DNA of 18,210 nucleotides from Alphaproteobacteria bacterium. Its GTDB lineage: Bacteria; Pseudomonadota; Alphaproteobacteria; UBA7887. Position 1 is the stretch's first letter; each line of letters opens with the position of its first letter. The notes beneath the pieces are model-generated. The model did no database searches, was not told where the DNA came from, and saw only the letters and a list, made by a program, of their open reading frames with translations. Location of the stretch: contig JANQOH010000365.1 of the NCBI GenBank assembly GCA_028289725.1, forward strand, positions 1 through 18,210. The letters run 5' to 3'. Of the stretch, positions 13,095 through 18,210 are shown piece by piece. The translations under genes and the position numbers were made by a program.

Positions 13095-13619
13095 ATGGCA
13101 AGATCCACGCAACGTGAGACCAGCGCGAAGGTCGCGGTCTTGAGCCGCACCGCCATATTGGCCGGATCCGGGCTTGGTGTTGTGCTTTTCGTCGTCTTGG
13201 TCGGTTTGTATCTCGCTACGCCGAAAGAACGCGTGGAAAAGTTCGGGCTGGAAGCGCTGCTGCGGGGTCCCAACGAAGATAGCGACCAGGTGTTGACGCC
13301 GCTTGAGGAAGCACGCGACCGGTTCAACGACCAATATCGCCTCAGCTACAAGTCTTCGACGCGGCCAGAGATCAGCGGTACGAAATTGATGCTGCGCGCG
13401 ATCTCGGAGTTTAACGAGCGCGAGCGTGAAATCATGATCGACGACGCCGTGCGCCTGTTGCGCGACCATCCGGACGCCAAGCCACAGGTTTTTGCGTTGG
13501 TCGACCAATTCCTGGTCAACAATCCGCACATGGCGCCGCACGGCAAGAAAGTGAAGTCGGCTGTGGAACAGCAGCTCGCGCAAGAACCGTCGCGCCGTTT
13601 GGACTGGCTCGACTATTAG
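13095..13619 (+). CDS. Single-span membrane protein, unrecognised
   Basis: 174 residues; family not recognised. A basic N-terminus (MARSTQRETSAK) precedes one strong membrane span at about 20-42 ('AILAGSGLGVVLFVVLVGLYL'). The rest is hydrophilic and charged, probably helical, with many Arg/Glu/Asp residues ('SEFNEREREIMIDDAVRLLRDH', a heptad-like stretch at about 103-125). It contains no cysteine and no catalytic-looking motif. The basic start before the span suggests N-in, with the C-terminal 130 residues in the periplasm. GGGG lies four bases before the ATG. It is a single-gene unit: divergent from the adaptor gene, convergent with the SRAP gene 57 bases away. Confidence 0.8.
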   Translation: MARSTQRETSAKVAVLSRTAILAGSGLGVVLFVVLVGLYLATPKERVEKFGLEALLRGPNEDSDQVLTPLEEARDRFNDQYRLSYKSSTRPEISGTKLMLRAISEFNEREREIMIDDAVRLLRDHPDAKPQVFALVDQFLVNNPHMAPHGKKVKSAVEQQLAQEPSRRLDWLDY

Positions 13620-13650
13620 TCGCCGCTTACGCGGTATCGCCGAATGAATG

Positions 13651-13680
13651 ATGACGAAGTTCGCTGCAAGGCTTCGTCAT
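13651..13680. terminator. Hairpin at a convergent junction
   Basis: ATGACGAAG (13651-13659) and CTTCGTCAT (13672-13680) are perfectly complementary around a 12-base loop. The right arm contains the stop codon of the SRAP gene (13677-13679). There is no T-tract, so it is a likely bidirectional transcript end rather than a textbook intrinsic terminator. Confidence 0.4.
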
Positions 13681-14351
13681 AGAAGTCCAGCCGGCTCGAG
13701 ACAACGCGGATCATCGTTCCGCGGATTATTCACGTGCCGACTGATAGGTCGCGCAACCAAGCGTTCCGCTTCATAGGGCGCGAGTAGCGGCAAGACCATC
13801 GCCACATCTCCGGCACCGACCTCAAGCCACACTTGGTAATGCTCCGGCGCCAAAATGACCGGCATGCGGTGGTGGATTGCCGCCAAATCAGCGTGCGCAT
13901 CGGTGGTGAGAATCGTAAAGGTCTCCACCACATCGCCTTCGGGGCTTTGCCAGTGTTCCCAAAGGCCCGCAAAGGCAAAGGGCGCGCCACTCGCCAACTC
14001 AATACGCATGGGTTGGCTTTGCTTGCCGGATTTTTGCCATTCATAGAAGCCGTCCGCCGGCACCAGGCAGCGCCGTCGGCGCATCGCCGCCCGAAATGAC
14101 GGCTTCTCGGCCGCGGTTTCGGCGCGGGCGTTGATCATGCGGTTGCCGATTGACGGGTCCTTGGCCCAGCTGGGGATCAATCCCCAGCGCAACATCGCCC
14201 ACGCACGGTCCCCGTCCGGATCCAGCCGCACGACCGGCACGACCTGAGTGGGGGCAATATTGTAGCGTGGCGGAAAATCGTCGAGCGGGCCCGCGTCAAA
14301 CAGGTCGGCCACCGCTTCCGAGGGCGTGGTGAGACTATAGCGACCGCACAT
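13677..14351 (-). CDS. SRAP (SOS response-associated peptidase, YedK/HMCES) family protein
   Basis: 224 residues, full length. SRAP proteins shield abasic sites in single-stranded DNA by forming a thiazolidine cross-link through Cys2 once Met1 is removed. The key residues are all here: Cys2 (MCGRYSL), Asn74 (MINARAET), Glu104 (DGFYEW) and His160 (AIHHRMPVIL), next to the positions described for E. coli YedK. 'PPRYNIAPTQ' and 'RWGLIPSWAKD' are also family hallmarks. The requirement for Cys2 fixes the start at 14351. It is the first gene downstream of the EAL gene on the same strand, 58 bases away, so some read-through is possible, but the functions are unrelated. Confidence 0.96.
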   Translation of the reverse strand: MCGRYSLTTPSEAVADLFDAGPLDDFPPRYNIAPTQVVPVVRLDPDGDRAWAMLRWGLIPSWAKDPSIGNRMINARAETAAEKPSFRAAMRRRRCLVPADGFYEWQKSGKQSQPMRIELASGAPFAFAGLWEHWQSPEGDVVETFTILTTDAHADLAAIHHRMPVILAPEHYQVWLEVGAGDVAMVLPLLAPYEAERLVARPISRHVNNPRNDDPRCLEPAGLL

Positions 14352-14409
14352 GGCGCCTAACGTCGCCGATGTTTCAACGGCCGGTCAAGAAGCCAGGATT
14401 GGGTTCTGC

Positions 14410-17130
14410 TTAAGCCGGCACCGGCGCCGGTTGCTTCGGGGTCACCAGCAAAGGCGAGAAATCGTCGGCGTCCAACGGCCGACCGTAATAGTAACCTTGC
14501 GCCTCGTCGCAACCGACCGATTTCAGGAACTCGGCTTGTTCCGCGGTCTCGACGCCTTCGGCGAGAACCTTCATTCCCAGCCCATGACCAAGGCGCACCA
14601 CGGCGCGCACGATCTCCGCTTGTTCCTCCACATCGGGAAGGCCGGAGACAAAAGCACGATCGATCTTCAGCTTGGCGACCGGAAAACGACTGAGATAGGC
14701 GAGGGACGAATAACCGGTCCCGAAATCGTCGATCGAGAGACTATGGCCGCGCGCCACCAACTGACTCATGGTCTCCACAGCCGCGTCTTCTTCGTTCATC
14801 AGCGCGGTTTCGGTGATTTCGATCTCGATCAAGGCCGGATCGATGCCGCGCGCCTTCACCGCTGCGTGCAGACACGCCAGGAACTGCTCATCATAGAACT
14901 GTGCGCCCGACGCGTTGATCGCGATGGGCACAACCGATGCGCCAGCGTCGGCCCATGCCGCGATCTGCCGGCACGCTTCTTCCGCAACCCATTCGCCAAT
15001 CTCGAGAATGAGCGGGCTCGATTCCGCCGCCGCAACGAACTCAGCCGGCGAAACATTACCGCGCTCCGGATGACGCCAACGAACCAACGCTTCGGCGCCG
15101 ACGACGCGGCCATCCAACAGCGAGACCTTTGGCTGATATTGCAAATAGAACTCGCCTTTGTCGATCGCATCGCGGATACCGGCGGCGAGTTCGATTCGGC
15201 TGCGCGCTTGTTGGCCCAATTCGTCGGCATAGAACTCGAACGACCCGCGCATGCGCTGCTTGGCACGGCTCAGCGCGATATCCGCGTTTTTGACGAGCTG
15301 TGTGATCTCCGTCGCGTCCGTCGGATACAAAGTCACGCCAACGCTCGCGTCGACGATGATTCTCTCGCCGTCAAACGTCATCGGTTCGGAAATCGCCGCG
15401 ATGATATCTTCCGCCAGTACCGCCGCTTCGTGCGCGGATTCCAATGGTCCCTGAACGATCGCGAATTCATCGCCGTCCAAGCGCGCTATCGTATCGGCGA
15501 CACGGCCACATTCTCTCAGACGTCGTGCAACTTCCTTGAGCAACAAGTCACCCCGCTCTGGCCCCTGGGAATCATTTACATGGCGGAAGTTATCGATATT
15601 GATCAGTAGCACGGCAACTTGATTTCCGCTGCGTTTGGCCTGCGCCAAACTCATTGCAAGTCGATCATGAAACAAAGCTCGGTTGGGTAGCTGTGTCAGA
15701 CCGTCGTGATGGGCAAGGAAATCGATCTGCCGCTGCGCTTCCTTGCGTTCGGTGATGTCGGTCGAAATCATGATACATCCGCCATCGGGCAAGCGTTGCT
15801 CGCTCACCAGGAACCAGCGTCCGTCGGCATGCTCGACCTCAAATGGACCGGTTGGATTTTTGTGTCGCGACATGCGCCGCTGCAAATGCACGTCGGGACT
15901 GCTGCGTCCTTTGGCGAGGATATCCGCACCGATCGCCGCGCGCATAAATGTTTCGAACCGAATGCCCGGCCGCAGCGCATCCGCAACCGGGGCGAACAGG
16001 TGCCGCAATGCGCGATTGCACAGGATCAATTTGTCATCCGCGTCGTAAAGCGCGAAGCAATCAGTGAGGCTGTCGACCGCGCCGGCCAGGCGTTCTTGCG
16101 CGGTCCGCAAATCCTCTTCGGCCGCCATCTTGGCGGTGAGGTCGCGACCGACGCCGCGGTATCCAATGAATTGGCCGTCCTCATCGAAGATCGGTTTGCC
16201 GCTCTCTTCGATCGGCCGCGCTTTTCCGGCCCCGTCGGGAACCTCGTAGACAAAGCCCATAAACGGCTCGTGCGCGGAAAGCGTCGACAAATGGGCACGC
16301 CATTGTTCGTCCGTTAGGTCCGCCTGCGCGATATCTTGGCTGGTTTTGCCGACAAAACTTTTCTGCGAAACGTGAAACAATGCGGCGCGACTATCCGACA
16401 CCCAGGTGTAGCGGAGCGCGTCGTCGGTTTCCCAAAACCAGTCGGATGCGGCCGTGGAGAAGTCCTTGAACCGCTGCTCACTTTCGCGAACTTTCTTCAG
16501 CACTAGATCCAATGACTCGGCCACGCGACCGACATCGTCGCCACCACCGACGCCGGCGCGAACGGAAATGTCGCCGCGAGCGATGCGGTCCGCGGCGACG
16601 GTCAGTCGATCCAATCGGCGGGTCAGCATCTGCCCAATCATCAGACCGACGATGGCGACGAAAGCCATGCCCGCCGCCGCCGTGATGATCCCGACATCGC
16701 CGATCTGATCGACCGTGGTCGCGAGGAAACGGGAGGAGATTTCAATCGCTAACGTCGCTGGTGCGCCGTTTACGGCAAGGTTCTGCTGCACCCAGTGTCG
16801 ATCCGCCGCCGCAACGAATGCCGGTGCCAAGGTGCCCACGGAGCCCGATTGACTGCTGGCAACAGCCGTTCCCGCCGCGTCGACCAGCCAGACGGACACC
16901 ACCTGCGGCAGCCGCGATAATTCATCCAGATAAGACTGCAGCTGGGCGTCCCTGCCGCCTTCATATGCTGGGATGACAACCTCAGCGGCATGGTCGAGCA
17001 TGACCTTCTCGTTCTCGGCAAAACGCGCGCGTGCTTCATCAAGCGATGACAGCGTGTTCATAAGCACGCTTATCAGCACGATCGTTTCGAGGGCGAAAAT
17101 AATCGCCGCAATCCGGAGCTTTAGAGACAT
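14410..17130 (-). CDS. Membrane HAMP-PAS-PAS-GGDEF-EAL protein, probable cyclic-di-GMP phosphodiesterase
   Basis: 906 residues. Layout: membrane span at about 7-25, periplasmic sensor region 26-145, second span 147-169, HAMP 170-222, PAS 223-335, PAS 350-462, GGDEF 470-635 and EAL 645-895. The EAL residues are all present: Glu680-Ala-Leu, Asn739 (INASGAQF), 'EITE' at 771-774, Asp801-Asp802 (DDFGTGYSS), Lys822, Glu859 (EGVET) and Gln878. In the GGDEF domain the signature is DGDEF (552-556), and the first metal Asp, as in PleD Asp327, is Asn511 (INIDNF). The cyclase half is therefore probably inactive or regulatory, and net output is cyclic-di-GMP breakdown. The ATG at 17130 begins a normal basic-plus-span N-terminus with GGAA just before it. 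It is divergent from the other multi-PAS gene, with 151 bases between. Confidence 0.93.
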   Translation of the reverse strand: MSLKLRIAAIIFALETIVLISVLMNTLSSLDEARARFAENEKVMLDHAAEVVIPAYEGGRDAQLQSYLDELSRLPQVVSVWLVDAAGTAVASSQSGSVGTLAPAFVAAADRHWVQQNLAVNGAPATLAIEISSRFLATTVDQIGDVGIITAAAGMAFVAIVGLMIGQMLTRRLDRLTVAADRIARGDISVRAGVGGGDDVGRVAESLDLVLKKVRESEQRFKDFSTAASDWFWETDDALRYTWVSDSRAALFHVSQKSFVGKTSQDIAQADLTDEQWRAHLSTLSAHEPFMGFVYEVPDGAGKARPIEESGKPIFDEDGQFIGYRGVGRDLTAKMAAEEDLRTAQERLAGAVDSLTDCFALYDADDKLILCNRALRHLFAPVADALRPGIRFETFMRAAIGADILAKGRSSPDVHLQRRMSRHKNPTGPFEVEHADGRWFLVSEQRLPDGGCIMISTDITERKEAQRQIDFLAHHDGLTQLPNRALFHDRLAMSLAQAKRSGNQVAVLLINIDNFRHVNDSQGPERGDLLLKEVARRLRECGRVADTIARLDGDEFAIVQGPLESAHEAAVLAEDIIAAISEPMTFDGERIIVDASVGVTLYPTDATEITQLVKNADIALSRAKQRMRGSFEFYADELGQQARSRIELAAGIRDAIDKGEFYLQYQPKVSLLDGRVVGAEALVRWRHPERGNVSPAEFVAAAESSPLILEIGEWVAEEACRQIAAWADAGASVVPIAINASGAQFYDEQFLACLHAAVKARGIDPALIEIEITETALMNEEDAAVETMSQLVARGHSLSIDDFGTGYSSLAYLSRFPVAKLKIDRAFVSGLPDVEEQAEIVRAVVRLGHGLGMKVLAEGVETAEQAEFLKSVGCDEAQGYYYGRPLDADDFSPLLVTPKQPAPVPA

Positions 17131-17245
17131 TTCCGGGCCCCAACCTGTCGCGAAAGAACACCTTTCGGCGCGCCGTTTGCGCTTGGGAAGTTAGTGTGAT
17201 AGCCGCAGAATCCCAGGTGTTTGGTTCCCTCGGCCGTGCAGCGAG

Positions 17246-17275
17246 AAGACAATGTGACTTTGGGTCTGCGATAAT
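17246..17275 (+). promoter_or_regulatory. Weak candidate promoter of the multi-PAS gene
   Basis: AAGACA (17246-17251), an 18-base spacer and GATAAT (17270-17275). The predicted transcription start, about seven bases after the -10 box, falls on the ATG at 17282, implying a leaderless message. This agrees with the lack of any Shine-Dalgarno sequence. The -35 box is only 4/6. Confidence 0.3.
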
Positions 17276-17281
17276 ACTTCT

Positions 17282-18210
17282 ATGACTGGTAGAATCGCTC
17301 CGCCCACAAGCCGGGAAAGCAGGATTAGACGCAGCGTGTCACCATCCCATTCTTCACCGCTCTCAGGCATTGTCGACGATGACACGCCGGCCTGGGACCA
17401 GTCACTTCTGGACAAGATCGATACGGCCGTCGCGATTTGGGATCGCGACGACAGGCTTATCCATTTCAATCAACCATTCGTATCGCTTCTCGGCGACCTC
17501 AGCGACATGGCCCGGCACGGCGCGCGGTTCGAAGCGTTGGTCTACCGTTCCGTTGAGTCCGGTTTGGTGGTGCCGCCGGACGGCGGCTCCAAGGAGTGGC
17601 TGAAGCGCCGGCTCGCTTTGCATCGCGCACCCGGCGAAGCATTCGACATCGAGTTTTCCGGACAGCGGTGGTTCCGCGTACGGGAATACCAGGTCGGCAA
17701 CGGACAGACGCTCACGTCCTGGCACGACGTGACGCGGGAGCGGCGCAACGCCGTCAAACTGCGCGCAAGTGAGGATAGGTTCCGTACCCTCATTGAGCTT
17801 TCGGGAGATGCGGTATTCGTCATTAGCGGCGGTCGCGTGATGTTCGTGAATCGTGCCGGCGCGAGTCTGCTGGGGGCAAGCGAACCGGACGAGCTGGTGG
17901 GCGTCGCTTTCGAATCTTTGATCGACCGAGAGATTGGCTACCAGAACGAAATCCTGTGGCCGGACGAAAGTTCGACGGCCGAGGACGCGAATATCGAACG
18001 GTTCCGATCCGCCGACGGCCGCGACTTGTGGCTGGAAATCAGAACCGCGGATTTCGAGGATGACGGCCGACATTTCACTGTCATCATCGGCCGTGACTTG
18101 ACGGCAAGAAAAAGCGCGGAAGCCGACGCCGAAAGCGCGCGCGCGCGGCTGGCGGCCGCCTTCGAAAGCGCCTCGGAATCGATCGCCCTCTTCGATGCGG
18201 AAGACCGATT
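17282..18210 (+). CDS. Multi-PAS signalling protein, 3' end beyond the window
   Basis: The frame is open from ATG 17282 to the window end, 309 codons, with no stop; the output domain is missing from view. After a Ser/Arg-rich tail, residues 45-155 form a first PAS-like domain ('IDTAVAIWDRDDRLIHFNQPF') and 163-278 a typical PAS ('FRTLIELSGDAVFVIS', ending 'IIGRDLTARKSAE'). A coiled linker and the start of a third PAS ('LAAAFESASESIALFDAEDR') run off the edge. There is no membrane span so far, so a cytoplasmic sensor is likely. It may be a hybrid or simple histidine kinase, or a GGDEF/EAL protein; the window cannot decide. The first PAS resembles the second PAS of the divergent EAL protein ('CFALYDADDKLILCNRAL'). 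No ribosome binding site precedes the ATG, so the start is uncertain. Confidence 0.85.
   Translation, partial: MTGRIAPPTSRESRIRRSVSPSHSSPLSGIVDDDTPAWDQSLLDKIDTAVAIWDRDDRLIHFNQPFVSLLGDLSDMARHGARFEALVYRSVESGLVVPPDGGSKEWLKRRLALHRAPGEAFDIEFSGQRWFRVREYQVGNGQTLTSWHDVTRERRNAVKLRASEDRFRTLIELSGDAVFVISGGRVMFVNRAGASLLGASEPDELVGVAFESLIDREIGYQNEILWPDESSTAEDANIERFRSADGRDLWLEIRTADFEDDGRHFTVIIGRDLTARKSAEADAESARARLAAAFESASESIALFDAEDR

Noticed and set aside
14350..15609. Long plus-strand open frame of 419 codons
   Set aside because: It lies wholly opposite the GGDEF-EAL gene, whose motifs are unmistakable; the frame has no recognisable domain and no ribosome binding site.

Overview
The window is GC-rich, densely coded bacterial chromosome with no rRNA, tRNA, CRISPR array, insertion sequence or phage gene. 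The gene content points to a free-living alphaproteobacterium: a persulfide dioxygenase-rhodanese fusion, an S1C pseudo-protease, multi-PAS GGDEF-EAL signalling, a FIST sensor and a candidate CtrA-type site. This placement is an inference from family habits; there is no marker gene to fix it.

Left part (1-4770): the C-terminal end of a medium-chain dehydrogenase whose frame is closed right at the edge, a glutathione S-transferase, a membrane-anchored SGNH-type protein, then on the opposite strand a persulfide dioxygenase-rhodanese protein, an exported protein with two peptidoglycan-binding domains, and a small unrecognised ORF. Middle (4957-9994): a PaaK/CapK-type adenylating enzyme, an exported pentapeptide-repeat protein, a zinc alcohol dehydrogenase, a FIST sensor protein and an exported HtrA-like protein with PDZ domain that has lost all three catalytic residues. 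Several of these genes converge, with stop codons shared or buried in inverted repeats.

Right-centre (10143-12683): a LysR regulator is followed on the same strand by a 24-codon gene not picked up by ordinary ORF length limits. It encodes a PqqA-type peptide (Glu15 and Tyr19 in the E-x3-Y arrangement used to make pyrroloquinoline quinone), with a strong ribosome binding site and a strong intrinsic terminator. No pqqB-E is present in the window. Between the regulator and pqqA lies a perfect dyad with the T-N11-A form of a LysR site. An EmrA/HlyD-type adaptor without a visible pump partner follows on the other strand.

Right end (13095-18210): a small single-span membrane protein, an SRAP (YedK/HMCES) DNA-repair protein, a 906-residue HAMP-PAS-PAS-GGDEF-EAL protein whose cyclase site looks dead and phosphodiesterase site intact, and, divergent from it, the start of a second multi-PAS protein cut by the window edge.

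The window is mostly a collection of single-gene units rather than one large operon. The most interesting unit is the LysR-pqqA cassette.
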